Notes: generated by a model from the letters alone, not told the origin. A stretch of 20,514 nt of DNA from CAKTOF01 sp964523945 (GCA_964523945.1 CAZGBU010000028.1:1-20514), one strand, 5' to 3'; shown: positions 6,494 through 13,766, counted from the first letter of the stretch. Made by a program: numbers and translations.

Positions 6494-7465
6494 ATGACAT
6501 TATCAGAAAAAATCATGCAGCTGCGCCGCCGGCGCGGCTGGTCGCAGGAAGAACTGGCCGAACAGATGGCTGTCTCGCGTCAGTCGGTCTCCAAGTGGGA
6601 GGGCGCGCAGTCGGTGCCTGATCTCGACCGGATCGTGCAGCTCTCCCGGCTGTTCGGCGTCAGCACAGACGCGCTGCTGCGCGACGATCTGGAGCTGCCG
6701 GATCAGCCTGCTGCCCCGGCCGAACCGACTACGGCGGAGCGCCCGGCACGTCGCGTGACACTGGCCGAGGCCCGCGCATTTCTGGACCTGCAGTTTGGCG
6801 CGTCACGGCAGGTCGCGCTTGCGGTGGCGCTGTGCATTCTCTCGCCAATCTGTCTGATTGTGCTCAGCGCGGCGGCGGAGGCGGGGCGCATTGCGCTCGG
6901 TGTCAATGCCGCGGCCGGCGTCGGCCTGGGCGTGCTGCTGGTGCTGGTGGCACCGGCGGTGGCGATTTTCGTGTTGTATGCCATGCGTGTCGACCGGTAT
7001 GAGTACCTGGAAAAGGAGCCGATTGAAGCCGAGACAGATGCAGTGGCATTTGCACGAGAGAAGCAGGCTGCGCTGCGCGCCGGCCATATGCGCGCCATTG
7101 TGCTTGGCGTCAGCATGTGTGTGCTGGCGGTGGTGCCGCTGCTGGTCGGTACGCTGCTGCTGCCGGAGGATGGCTTTTATGCGGCCGCGCTCGTCGGCGT
7201 GCTGCTGGCGCTGGTTGCGTGCGGCGTGGCCTGTATCGTCCGGTCCGCCATCTGCTGGGGCAGCCTGCAGAGGCTGCTGGAGGAGGGCGACTACACCCGC
7301 GAGAAAAAACAGGCCGAGCGCCGGTATGGAGACGATCGGCGGCATCTACTGGCTGATTGTCGTCGCGGGATATCTGGGCTACAGCTTTGCGACGGACAAC
7401 AGGACGCGCAGCTGGATCATCTGGCCGGTTGCAGGCGTGCTGTTTGCGGCGCTGGCCGTGGGTAA
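6494..7465 (+). CDS. XRE-family HTH regulator with membrane domain, C-terminus frameshifted
   Basis: The frame encodes 323 residues. Residues 1-65 form a Cro/C1-type helix-turn-helix (EKIMQLRRRRGWSQEELAEQ, VSRQSVSKWEGAQSVPDL, LFGVSTDALL), followed by a Pro/Ala linker and four hydrophobic segments (about 98-120, 130-155, 200-222, 225-250). This matches a clostridial family of membrane-tethered XRE regulators. After the basic stretch REKKQAERRYG (about 268-278) the frame turns into unlikely sequence (DDRRHLLADCRRG) and stops at 7465. The expected family ending, IYWLIVVAGYLGYSF, is present in the +1 frame up to 7493. A one-base insertion or two-base deletion near 7318-7326 explains this. The start at 6494 follows GGAGAGGAGAG. 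It may be a real mutation or an assembly error. Confidence 0.82.
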   Translation: MTLSEKIMQLRRRRGWSQEELAEQMAVSRQSVSKWEGAQSVPDLDRIVQLSRLFGVSTDALLRDDLELPDQPAAPAEPTTAERPARRVTLAEARAFLDLQFGASRQVALAVALCILSPICLIVLSAAAEAGRIALGVNAAAGVGLGVLLVLVAPAVAIFVLYAMRVDRYEYLEKEPIEAETDAVAFAREKQAALRAGHMRAIVLGVSMCVLAVVPLLVGTLLLPEDGFYAAALVGVLLALVACGVACIVRSAICWGSLQRLLEEGDYTREKKQAERRYGDDRRHLLADCRRGISGLQLCDGQQDAQLDHLAGCRRAVCGAGRG

Positions 7466-7493
7466 CGAGGCACGGCGCGGCCGCCGCAGCTGA
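7325..7493 (+). pseudogene. Out-of-frame C-terminal membrane tail of the XRE regulator
   Basis: From the ATG at 7325 the +1 frame reads METIGGIYWLIVVAGYLGYSF, then ATDNRTRSWIIWPVAGVLFA, ending in ARRGRRS at 7493. These are the last two membrane segments normally fused to the XRE protein upstream (GIYW...YSF...RSWIIWPVAGVLFA is the family signature). There is no ribosome site fitted to the ATG, so independent translation is unlikely. It is best read as the displaced end of the same gene. Confidence 0.65.
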
Positions 7494-7505
7494 TCCCAAT
7501 CGTGC

Positions 7506-7524
7506 ATATGTATATATGTATATA
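7506..7524. repeat. Short AT tandem repeat (8-bp unit)
   Basis: ATATGTAT occurs twice in direct succession (7506-7513, 7514-7521) followed by ATA. It is an AT island in GC-rich surroundings directly before a convergent terminator. It may help transcript release or simply be unconstrained spacer. Confidence 0.6.
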
Positions 7525-7558
7525 GCGCCCCGGTGCTGCAAAAGCAGCACCGGGGCGC
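7525..7558. terminator. Bidirectional terminator between convergent genes
   Basis: A perfect 15-base-pair stem (7525-7539 with 7544-7558) closes an AAAA loop. It lies between the end of the XRE gene and the end of the thioesterase gene, where a shared terminator is expected. The T content after the stem is low on both strands. Confidence 0.75.
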
Positions 7559-7575
7559 TTCAGCTTGCAGTATGC

Positions 7576-8043
7576 TTAGCTGCGGCCGGCGGCCTGGTCA
7601 CACATCTGAAGCGTGTCGATGATCTCCTCGAGCATGAAATAGGTGAAGGTACCCGTGCACAGCGTTTTGCCGTTCGGACCAATGACATCGGCCGTGACGA
7701 CCGTGACGTTTTTTCCGGGTTTGACGACCTCGGCGACGCAGCGCAGCGCCTGGCCGGCCTCGGCGGGACAGTAGTAGTGGATGTCGGCATCGAGCGTGAC
7801 GCAGCCGCGCCCGGTTGTACAGGCCGCAAGGCCGGCAACCTGATCAATCATGGTATAGAGCACGCCGCCGTGGATGATCCCGCGCGGGTTGTTTTCCTGA
7901 CGCGTCGGTGTGATTTCGGCCTCACAGCGGAAGTGTTCGAGCCTGGTGATATTCAGGCCCAGTTCGCTGGTGAAATGGCCGGGGCGGTTGGAGCGGGCCC
8001 GAAGCCGTTCATAGAGTGTGTTCCAATCGGTGATGTTTGCCAA
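7576..8043 (-). CDS. PaaI-type hotdog-fold thioesterase
   Basis: A 155-residue hotdog-fold acyl-CoA thioesterase of the PaaI family. The key motif is N52-P-R-G-I-I-H58-G-G60 followed by D67 on the central helix (HGGVLYTMID), where the Asp acts as the catalytic or water-orienting acid. The second half has the usual beta-strands (VTLDADIHYYCPAEAG, ALRCVAEVVKPGKNVTVV). It hydrolyses acyl-CoA thioesters, probably small or aromatic ones; the substrate is not predictable. The start is TTG at 8043 with GGAGG about nine bases upstream; no better ATG exists before the conserved N-terminus. It follows the exonuclease by 51 bases on the same strand and probably shares its promoter. Confidence 0.88.
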   Translation of the reverse strand: MANITDWNTLYERLRARSNRPGHFTSELGLNITRLEHFRCEAEITPTRQENNPRGIIHGGVLYTMIDQVAGLAACTTGRGCVTLDADIHYYCPAEAGQALRCVAEVVKPGKNVTVVTADVIGPNGKTLCTGTFTYFMLEEIIDTLQMCDQAAGRS

Positions 8044-8094
8044 GGGAAATGCCTCCTGTTTGTTTGCGAATAGTCTGCGCTGCCGGGGCGCGCT

Positions 8095-8784
8095 TCATTC
8101 ACCGCGTGCATACAGCGGCATGGCGCGGTCAAACGGCTGCGCGCGATAGCGCACCGAGGCGATGCGCCGGCCGGACACGCCGTATTTTGGATTGTAGCCG
8201 AACAGATTGATGTACTGGCCAAGGTCAGGCTTCTCCGCCTCCATCGCCTGCAGCAGCAGCGGGACGGCGCGCGCATCGTCCACCGCACGGTGGGAGTTGA
8301 CGGCAACGTCCTGCAGACCGTAGGCGGCGATGGCGTTTTCCAGCTTGTGCGGATAATCGCGCCGGTCACGGTAGACGGTCATCGCGTCGAGAAATTTCAA
8401 ACCGCGCAGTGTGTGTGCTAGCTCGTGCCGGCGGAGAAACCAGTAGAGGAAATTCAGATCAAACTGCGCGTTATAGGCGATCAGAAGCGTATCCGGCGCG
8501 GAGAGCAGCGCGGCGAAGCGCGCGGCCGTCTCCTGCTTTGGCCGCCCCTCTGCCGCAAGCTGCGCGGGCGTGATCCCGGTCAGCTTTGTGATGAACGCGG
8601 GAAGCTGCCGGCCCGGCGAGAGCCGGATCAGGTCGTCCATCGCGCCGCACTCTGCCCCGTCCGCATCCAGCGCGACGGCGCCGAGCTCAATGATCTCGTC
8701 AGTCTGGAACTGCAGCCCGGTCGTCTCGGTGTCGAAGAAAACAAAGCGGGAAAAGGCCCCGCCCAGCGAAGGAAAACAGGCCAT
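8095..8784 (-). CDS. DEDDh 3'-5' exonuclease (DnaQ/PolC epsilon-like)
   Basis: A 229-residue stand-alone exonuclease of the RNase T/DnaQ superfamily. The metal-binding DEDDh residues are all visible: D18 and E20 in FFDTETTG (Exo I), D109 in AYNAQFDLNF (Exo II), and H165 and D170 in SHRAVDDARA (Exo III). KLTGIT around residues 67-72 is the usual loop between them. The C-terminal tail (PKYGVSGRRIASVRY) resembles an extension found in clostridial homologues. It removes nucleotides from 3' ends of DNA or RNA; a role in proofreading or repair is inferred. ATG 8784 is chosen because GAGGAGGTG lies just upstream; longer in-frame starts would cross the promoter. It is the first gene of a two-gene unit with the thioesterase. 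Confidence 0.9.
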   Translation of the reverse strand: MACFPSLGGAFSRFVFFDTETTGLQFQTDEIIELGAVALDADGAECGAMDDLIRLSPGRQLPAFITKLTGITPAQLAAEGRPKQETAARFAALLSAPDTLLIAYNAQFDLNFLYWFLRRHELAHTLRGLKFLDAMTVYRDRRDYPHKLENAIAAYGLQDVAVNSHRAVDDARAVPLLLQAMEAEKPDLGQYINLFGYNPKYGVSGRRIASVRYRAQPFDRAMPLYARGE

Positions 8785-8821
8785 GTGCCACCTCCTCTGC
8801 CATACACAGCCAACGGAGAAT

Positions 8822-8850
8822 ATCATAGCAGAATCCGACGGATTTTGCAA
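8822..8850 (-). promoter_or_regulatory. Sigma-A promoter of the exonuclease-thioesterase unit
   Basis: On the minus strand TTGCAA (8845-8850), a 17-base spacer, then TATGAT (8822-8827). The spacer contains a perfect inverted repeat AATCCG-A-CGGATT (8832-8844), which could bind a regulator; the regulator is unknown. Confidence 0.6.
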
Positions 8851-8940
8851 TCAGCGCGCCGGTCCGGATGAGGAAGCGGTAAAAATTCCGTTAAAAATTC
8901 AATTTTGCGTCCGGCGCCTGTTTCGCTTTTCCCGGCGCTG

Positions 8941-8949
8941 TGGTACAAT
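8941..8949 (+). promoter_or_regulatory. Extended -10 promoter of pyruvate kinase
   Basis: TGG followed by TACAAT (8944-8949) is an extended -10 element (TGn-TACAAT). The -35 position (8921-8926, TTTCGC) is poor, as is common with extended -10 promoters. A/T-rich direct repeats lie upstream at 8880-8900. The start codon is 39 bases downstream. Confidence 0.5.
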
Positions 8950-8987
8950 TCCATCAGAGTGATTCAGTGTAGAAAGGAGCGCATGGC

Positions 8988-10397
8988 ATGCGCAAGACAA
9001 AGAATATCTGTACCATTGGTCCCGCCTCCGAGCGCGTGGAGACGCTTGTGGCCATGATTCAGCACGGGATGGACTGCGCCCGGCTGAACTTTTCCCACGG
9101 CTCGCACGAGGCGCACCGCCAGCGGATTGCGTCGATCCGTGAGGCCAGCCGGATCGCCGGGCGGAATGTTGCGATTCTGCTCGATACCAAAGGCCCGGAG
9201 ATCCGCTTCCGCAGCTTCCCGGGCGGCGGCGTCCAGGTGGATGAGGGCGGCGAATTCACCATCGAGTGCGCCGGCCGTGCATCGGATGGCTGCCCGCACG
9301 GCGAGATCACGTTCCCGGCGCTGTGCCAGTATGTCGCACCGGGCAACCTCCTGCTTGTCGACGACGGCAAAATCGAGCTGCGCGTGCGCGAGGTGGCGGA
9401 TGGCGTCATCCGCTGTGCCGTCACCGTCGGCGGCACCATCTATGACAACAAGGGCATCAATGTCCCGAATGTGGCTATCCCGATGGCATATATCAGCGAG
9501 GCAGACCGGGCAGATATCCGCTTTGCCGTGGAAAACGAGGTCGACTTTATTGCGCTTTCGTTCGTCCGCAGCCGGGATGACGTGCTCGCCGTGCGCGCGC
9601 TGCTCGCCGAGCTTGGCGCGCATCCGATCCGCCTGATCGCCAAGATCGAGAATACACAGGGACTGGAGAATTTCGACGAGATCCTGTCCGAAGCCGACGG
9701 CATCATGATTGCGCGCGGGGATATGGGCGTCGAGCTGCCGTTCCAGAATGTCCCGCAGATCCAGAAGGATCTGATCCGCCGCTGCTGCCGCGCGGGAAAG
9801 CAGGTCATTACCGCGACGCAGATGCTGGAGTCGATGATCTCCTCGGCGCGGCCGACGCGTGCGGAGGTCTCCGATGTGGCCAACGCCGTCTATGACGGGA
9901 CGGGTGCGGTGATGCTCTCAGGCGAGTCGGCGATGGGCGAGTATCCGGTCGAGTCGACCGCCGCGCTCAGCGCCATCACGGAGGAGACCGAGCGGCATAT
10001 TGATTTTTATCATGATTTTGTCTGCGATCTGTCCAGGCGTGATGACCCGAATGTCCCGCTGGCCTACGGCGCATATTACACAGCGCTGCACATCGGCGCG
10101 GCGGCCATCGTCGTCTCGACGCACTCGGGCCGGACGGGGCGGCTGGTGTCCGCGCTCCGGCCGAGCTGCCGGATCATCGCCTGCACCGACGATGCGATGT
10201 CCGAACGGCAGATGCAGCTGTCCTGGGGTGTCGAGACGGTGCTGGTGCCGCATTATCTGTCGTCGCCTGAGCTGATCGAGGGCTGCATTGCGGCCTGCCG
10301 CCGCGCGCCGGGGATGAAAGCCGGCGACCGCGTGATTCTGATCGGCTCACAGGCCATGACCTCGGATTATGACTTTATCCAGATTGTGACGCTCTGA
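8988..10397 (+). CDS. pyk: Pyruvate kinase
   Basis: Converts phosphoenolpyruvate and ADP to pyruvate and ATP, the last step of glycolysis, in the cytoplasm. The 469 residues match the basic A-B-C domain form; the extra C-terminal PEP-utiliser-like domain found in many Bacillus and Clostridium enzymes is absent. Visible landmarks are the start MRKTKNICTIGPAS, the K+ and substrate site R32-x-N34-x-S36-H37, DTKGPEIR before the B domain, catalytic Lys219 in IAKIENTQG, the metal site IARGDMGVELP, and ATQMLESMISSARPTRAE. Of two possible ATGs (8983 and 8988), 8988 gives the conserved N-terminus and lies eight bases after AAAGGAG. A 55-residue membrane protein gene follows 29 bases later. Confidence 0.97.
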   Translation: MRKTKNICTIGPASERVETLVAMIQHGMDCARLNFSHGSHEAHRQRIASIREASRIAGRNVAILLDTKGPEIRFRSFPGGGVQVDEGGEFTIECAGRASDGCPHGEITFPALCQYVAPGNLLLVDDGKIELRVREVADGVIRCAVTVGGTIYDNKGINVPNVAIPMAYISEADRADIRFAVENEVDFIALSFVRSRDDVLAVRALLAELGAHPIRLIAKIENTQGLENFDEILSEADGIMIARGDMGVELPFQNVPQIQKDLIRRCCRAGKQVITATQMLESMISSARPTRAEVSDVANAVYDGTGAVMLSGESAMGEYPVESTAALSAITEETERHIDFYHDFVCDLSRRDDPNVPLAYGAYYTALHIGAAAIVVSTHSGRTGRLVSALRPSCRIIACTDDAMSERQMQLSWGVETVLVPHYLSSPELIEGCIAACRRAPGMKAGDRVILIGSQAMTSDYDFIQIVTL

Positions 10398-10426
10398 GCG
10401 GCGGAGCGAAAAGAGGGGGAGTGACA

Positions 10427-10594
10427 ATGGAAGCCATCCGGCGTATCCTGTTGGGGATCGCGCTGATCCTGTTCGGCATCTGCACGGTGCTTGCCGCAGG
10501 GGGCGATGCGGCTATGGTCGGCTGGGCGATCGCATTTGCCGGCCTGATCCTTGCGGTGGCGTACGCGCTGTCCAGTCACGACGATGCGTCATAA
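10427..10594 (+). CDS. Small two-helix membrane protein (55 residues)
   Basis: The ATG at 10427 follows a GGGGGAG ribosome site, and the frame runs 55 codons to TAA at 10594. The protein is almost wholly hydrophobic: helix one about residues 5-24 (RILLGIALILFGICTVL), a short turn with GGDAAM, and helix two about 31-49, ending SSHDDAS. I do not recognise a named family, though short two-helix proteins of this kind are common in Clostridia. It starts 29 bases after the pyruvate kinase stop with no terminator between, and a strong terminator follows at once, so it is the last gene of that transcript. Function is unknown. Confidence 0.7.
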   Translation: MEAIRRILLGIALILFGICTVLAAGGDAAMVGWAIAFAGLILAVAYALSSHDDAS

Positions 10595-10626
10595 AAGCGC
10601 GCGGCGGTTTGAACCGCCGCGCGCTT
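10595..10626. terminator. Bidirectional terminator between convergent genes
   Basis: A perfect 14-base-pair GC-rich stem (10595-10608 with 10613-10626) flanked by A residues on the left and TT on the right. It separates the small membrane protein gene (plus) from the XpaC-like gene (minus). Confidence 0.75.
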
Positions 10627-10631
10627 GCGCT

Positions 10632-11762
10632 TCAGTCTTTTTTCAGCAGATCGTCCTCGGTCAGCCCGTCGCGCGCAAGCATGGCCTCCATCACGTCGAT
10701 GTCAGAGGTGATGTCGAGCACATCGCCCTCGAAGAGCTTGTCGAGCTGACGCTCGTAGCTCTCAACGAGCGTGTCCATGATGCCCTCAATGCGCTGCTTG
10801 GCCGTGCGGATGTTCTCGCCCTCGACGTTCTGTGCTTCCAGCCGGGCATAGGTTTCCAGAATCTTCAGCGTCTGCGGCAGATAGTAGTTCAAAAAGCTGC
10901 GCAGCTCGCCGGCCTTTTCCGGCTTTTCCCGGATAAATGAGAAGATCTTGCGGGTCAGCTCCTCGATGCGGTCGATCTTTGCGGAGATTTCGGCATTGTC
11001 GATCAGGTTGTTGTCTGCGCGGATCTTGCGCAGGATAGACTCCTCTTCGGAGATGGTTTCCTCCGCTGCGCGCTCCGGCGCTTTCTCCGGCTCGGGCGGC
11101 TCCTCATAGTCCAGCCCGGATCCGTCGAGCATCAGTCGGCCCTTGCTCAGATCCAGATAGGCTGTGTCGCCGAACCAGCCCTTGTCGATCATGTCCTGGA
11201 GCTGTCGGCAGGCCTTTTCATAGGAGATTTGCAGCGCGTCGGCCATCGCGTGGATCGAGACGGCGGTGCGGTCGCCGACCATTGCGCGGTAGCGCGTATA
11301 GAGTTTTTCCTTGCGCATCCGCGACAGCCCGAAGCCGGCGACGACTGCGCCGACCGCAAGAAACAGCAGCCCCCATGCGCCCTCGCCGAGATAGTAAGGA
11401 ATCCAGGAGGCGTCCCAGTAGCCGTAGAGGATATCCTGAATGATCTCCCAGAAGACCGAGCCGGCGCGCAGCGCGCCGAGGCCGGCAATTGCCGCGCCGG
11501 CGATAGCGGCGGCCAGGCCGCGGCGCTTTTTTTTCACGGGTGCGCCTGCCGCCGGCTGCCGGATCGGCTCGCCCCAGGCGGCTTCAAAGCGCTGCTCGTC
11601 TTCGTTGCGGCGCCGGCGGCTGAGCGGCGGCAACCTGCCGTTGCTGTTGAGTATCAGCAGGATGAGGCCGACCCACCAGAGTGCGCCGGTGCAAAAGCAG
11701 CCAATCGCGATCCATACCCACAGGCTGTCGCCCTTGCCTTGTTTTCCTTTGCGCTTGCTCAA
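10632..11762 (-). CDS. 5-bromo-4-chloroindolyl phosphate hydrolysis family protein (XpaC-like)
   Basis: A 376-residue membrane protein. A basic N-terminus (MSKRKGKQGKGD) leads into one hydrophobic region at about 14-38 and a second around 100-155 (AAAIAGAAIAGLGALRAG, GAWGLLFLAVGAVVAGFG). Then follow a helix-rich segment with a possible small winged-helix-like motif (TAVSIHAMADALQIS...) and an acidic linker (EPPEPEKAPERAAEE). The C-terminal helical domain, about 240-376 (IDRIEELTRKIFSFI, RSFLNYYLPQTLKILE, DIDVMEAMLARDGL), is that of the XpaC family. The true biochemical role of XpaC proteins is unsettled; they are often encoded beside TelA toxic-anion-resistance proteins, but no TelA is seen here. 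The start is TTG at 11762 after AAGGGGG. It has its own promoter at 11811-11839. Confidence 0.85.
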   Translation of the reverse strand: MSKRKGKQGKGDSLWVWIAIGCFCTGALWWVGLILLILNSNGRLPPLSRRRRNEDEQRFEAAWGEPIRQPAAGAPVKKKRRGLAAAIAGAAIAGLGALRAGSVFWEIIQDILYGYWDASWIPYYLGEGAWGLLFLAVGAVVAGFGLSRMRKEKLYTRYRAMVGDRTAVSIHAMADALQISYEKACRQLQDMIDKGWFGDTAYLDLSKGRLMLDGSGLDYEEPPEPEKAPERAAEETISEEESILRKIRADNNLIDNAEISAKIDRIEELTRKIFSFIREKPEKAGELRSFLNYYLPQTLKILETYARLEAQNVEGENIRTAKQRIEGIMDTLVESYERQLDKLFEGDVLDITSDIDVMEAMLARDGLTEDDLLKKD

Positions 11763-11778
11763 GGCTGTTCCCCCTTAT

Positions 11779-11800
11779 ACCCGGCCTCACACCGCCGGGT
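11779..11800 (-). other. Leader hairpin before the XpaC-like gene
   Basis: ACCCGGC and GCCGGGT form a seven-base-pair stem with an eight-base loop in the 5' leader, ending just before the AAGGGGG ribosome site. There is no T-run, so it is not a terminator. It could stabilise the mRNA or tune ribosome access. Confidence 0.4.
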
Positions 11801-11810
11801 TTACGGTAGT

Positions 11811-11839
11811 ATCATACACCAGCCGGCGCGGCGTGTAAA
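11811..11839 (-). promoter_or_regulatory. Sigma-A promoter of the XpaC-like gene
   Basis: On the minus strand TTTACA (11834-11839), a 17-base spacer and TATGAT (11811-11816), each one mismatch from consensus. It gives the XpaC-like gene its own transcript although endonuclease IV lies upstream on the same strand without a clear terminator. Confidence 0.7.
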
Positions 11840-11880
11840 GGGCAAAACGCGCCAGATTCCGCCGTGGTTCGCCGCCGGGC

Positions 11881-12714
11881 TCAGTCCGCTGCGAGCGCGC
11901 GCAGCTGCGCGATCTCCTTTGCATAGCCGGGCAGCTCATTCGGCGTCTCGAGGATGATCGGCAGCGCCTGCACAACTGGATGGCGCACCAGCCGGGCGAA
12001 TGCGTCAAGTCCGAGGTGGCCGCCGCCGATGACCTCGTGGCGGTCTTTGTGCGCGCCGAGCGGGTTTTTGCTGTCATTCATGTGGATGGCCCGCAGCTTG
12101 TCCAGCCCGATGACCCGGTCGAATTCGGCGAACACCGTGTCCGGGTCGGCGACAATGTCGTATCCGCCGTCCCAGACATGGCAGGTGTCCAGGCAGACGC
12201 CGATGCGGTCCGGGTTGCGCACGCCGTCCAAAATCGCGCGCAGCTCCTCGAATTTTCCGCCAATCTCGCTGCCCTTGCCTGCCATTGTCTCAAGCAGAAC
12301 GGTCGTCTGCATCCCGTCGAACATCACCAGGTCGAGCGTTTCGATGATTTTTTCGATGCCGGCTTCGACGCCCTGCCCGACATGGCTGCCGGGGTGAAAA
12401 TTGTAGTAGTTGCCGGGTAGCAGCTCGAGCGTGCGCAGATCCTCGGCCATCGCCGTGCGCGCAAACTCAAGCGTCTCCGGCTTAGCCGCGCAGGGATTGA
12501 TTGTGTACGGCGCGTGCGCGACCAGCGGGCCGAAGCCATGCGCGGCCATGAGCGCGCGCAGCGCGGCCGCATCGTCGGGATCGGCCTTTTTGGCCGAGCC
12601 GCCGCGGGGGTTCCGGGTGAAAAAAGCGAATGTGTTCGCGCCGATTTCCAGCGCAGTCCTGCCCATGGCAAGGTATCCGCCGGAGGCGGAGAGATGGCAT
12701 CCAATGGTCAGCAT
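11881..12714 (-). CDS. nfo: Deoxyribonuclease IV (AP endonuclease, Nfo family)
   Basis: A 277-residue apurinic/apyrimidinic endonuclease that cuts 5' of abasic sites in base-excision repair. It begins MLTIGCHLSASGGY, the family start. The trinuclear zinc-site motifs are visible: HAPYTIN, NFHPGSHVGQG, LLETMAGKG, LDTCHVWDGGYD, AIHMNDSK, GAHKDRHEVIGGGHLG and LETPNE. Its ATG at 12714 overlaps the end of the EamA transporter gene by seven bases, so translation is probably coupled. The nearest good ribosome site, AAAGGAG at 12742-12748, is 27 bases away, with a hairpin (12725-12740) between. No clear terminator follows, and the XpaC-like gene comes next on the same strand. Confidence 0.95.
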   Translation of the reverse strand: MLTIGCHLSASGGYLAMGRTALEIGANTFAFFTRNPRGGSAKKADPDDAAALRALMAAHGFGPLVAHAPYTINPCAAKPETLEFARTAMAEDLRTLELLPGNYYNFHPGSHVGQGVEAGIEKIIETLDLVMFDGMQTTVLLETMAGKGSEIGGKFEELRAILDGVRNPDRIGVCLDTCHVWDGGYDIVADPDTVFAEFDRVIGLDKLRAIHMNDSKNPLGAHKDRHEVIGGGHLGLDAFARLVRHPVVQALPIILETPNELPGYAKEIAQLRALAAD

Positions 12715-13637
12715 GATTTCGGTTGCGCCGGTTCCGGCGCGCTCCTTTCCTTGTTTTGACCCGGCCGGACAGCCGAGGCGATTGCGGCTGCGAGCATCAG
12801 CGCGCAGCCGATGCCCATCCGCACTGTGACGGGGTCGCCGAACCAGGCGACGGAGAACAGCAGCCCGAACAGCGACTCGAGCGAGAGCAGGACGGACGCA
12901 TGGCTCGGCCGTGTGCGCTTCTGCGCACTGTTCTGCAGGCACATCGCTACGGCGGTGTTGACTGCCGCAAGGTAGACAAGCCCGAGGATAGACGGGGTGT
13001 CCGCACCGGTGCAGTCGATTCCGACAATCAGCGATGCAATCAGCGACAGCACGCCCGCCGCAGCGAACTGCCAGAATGTCATCCGCAGCACGTCAACACC
13101 GGCGCGGCCAAAGCGCGCAACAAGCACGATCTGCACGCCGAACGTGACGGCATAGCCAAGCGTCAGCGCGTCGCCGCGGTTGATCCCGAGGCCGCCGTCT
13201 GCGCCCGTCAGGCTGATGCAGGCGACACCGGCGAGCGCGAGAAGCGCACAGACAACCTCGCGCAGCGACGGCCTGGCGCGCAGCAGCAGCCACGACAGCA
13301 GCGGTGTGAACACCAGATACCCCGACACGAGGAACGACTGCCGCGCCGGTGTCGTGTCCTGCAGACCGGTCAGTTGCATCAGAAGCCCCGCCGCCTGCAG
13401 CGCGCCGATCAGCGCGCCGCAGAGCACCTCGCGCCGCGTCGAATGGCGCAGCCGCCGCGCAAACAGGAGCCCGCACAGTACGGCTGCGCCGCAGAAGCGG
13501 AACATCAGCACGTTGATCGGGGAGAACCCGCGCACGGCGAATTCACATGCGACAAAGCCGCCGCCCCAGATGACGGCGGCGAGCAGGAGCATCAGGTCGG
13601 GCAGCAGCACGCTGTGCGCGGACGGGGAACGGCGCAT
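12708..13637 (-). CDS. EamA/DMT-superfamily transporter
   Basis: A 309-residue integral membrane protein with about ten hydrophobic segments arranged as two EamA repeats (about residues 10-145 and 155-295). The first repeat starts LLLAAVIWGGGFVACEFAVRG with the small-residue-rich motif of drug/metabolite transporters, and PINVLMFRF follows in TM2. The second repeat has LGYAVTFGVQIVLVARFG and LLSLESLFGLLFSVAWFGD, the typical E-S/P-V motif before the last helices. Such proteins export metabolites or drugs; the substrate is unknown. ATG 13637 follows GAGAGGGAT. Its 3' end overlaps nfo by seven bases. Confidence 0.9.
   Translation of the reverse strand: MRRSPSAHSVLLPDLMLLLAAVIWGGGFVACEFAVRGFSPINVLMFRFCGAAVLCGLLFARRLRHSTRREVLCGALIGALQAAGLLMQLTGLQDTTPARQSFLVSGYLVFTPLLSWLLLRARPSLREVVCALLALAGVACISLTGADGGLGINRGDALTLGYAVTFGVQIVLVARFGRAGVDVLRMTFWQFAAAGVLSLIASLIVGIDCTGADTPSILGLVYLAAVNTAVAMCLQNSAQKRTRPSHASVLLSLESLFGLLFSVAWFGDPVTVRMGIGCALMLAAAIASAVRPGQNKERSAPEPAQPKSC
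12725..12740 (-). other. Hairpin between a distant ribosome site and the nfo start
   Basis: GCGCCGG and CCGGCGC form a seven-base-pair inverted repeat around two bases. It lies between AAAGGAG (12742-12748) and the nfo ATG (12714). If folded, it would shorten the effective spacing from 27 to about 11 bases. It also lies inside the coding end of the upstream transporter gene, where passing ribosomes would open it. Confidence 0.4.
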
Positions 13638-13766
13638 GGGATCCCTCTCTCTGGCCGCGGCGCGGCCGATGGATTTCTGCTGCTACTATAGCATAATTTG
13701 TGCCGGAATGACACACAAAATTACCGGCTGCGGCCTGCGCCGCGGCGCAGCAGATTGCCGGAGCGC

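Noticed and set aside
13735..13750. Perfect 16-base palindrome CTGCGCCGCGGCGCAG before the DUF1653 promoter
   Set aside because: It lacks a loop and T-run, lies between divergent genes where no terminator is needed, and GC-only palindromes arise often in such DNA. An operator role is possible but has no support beyond symmetry.
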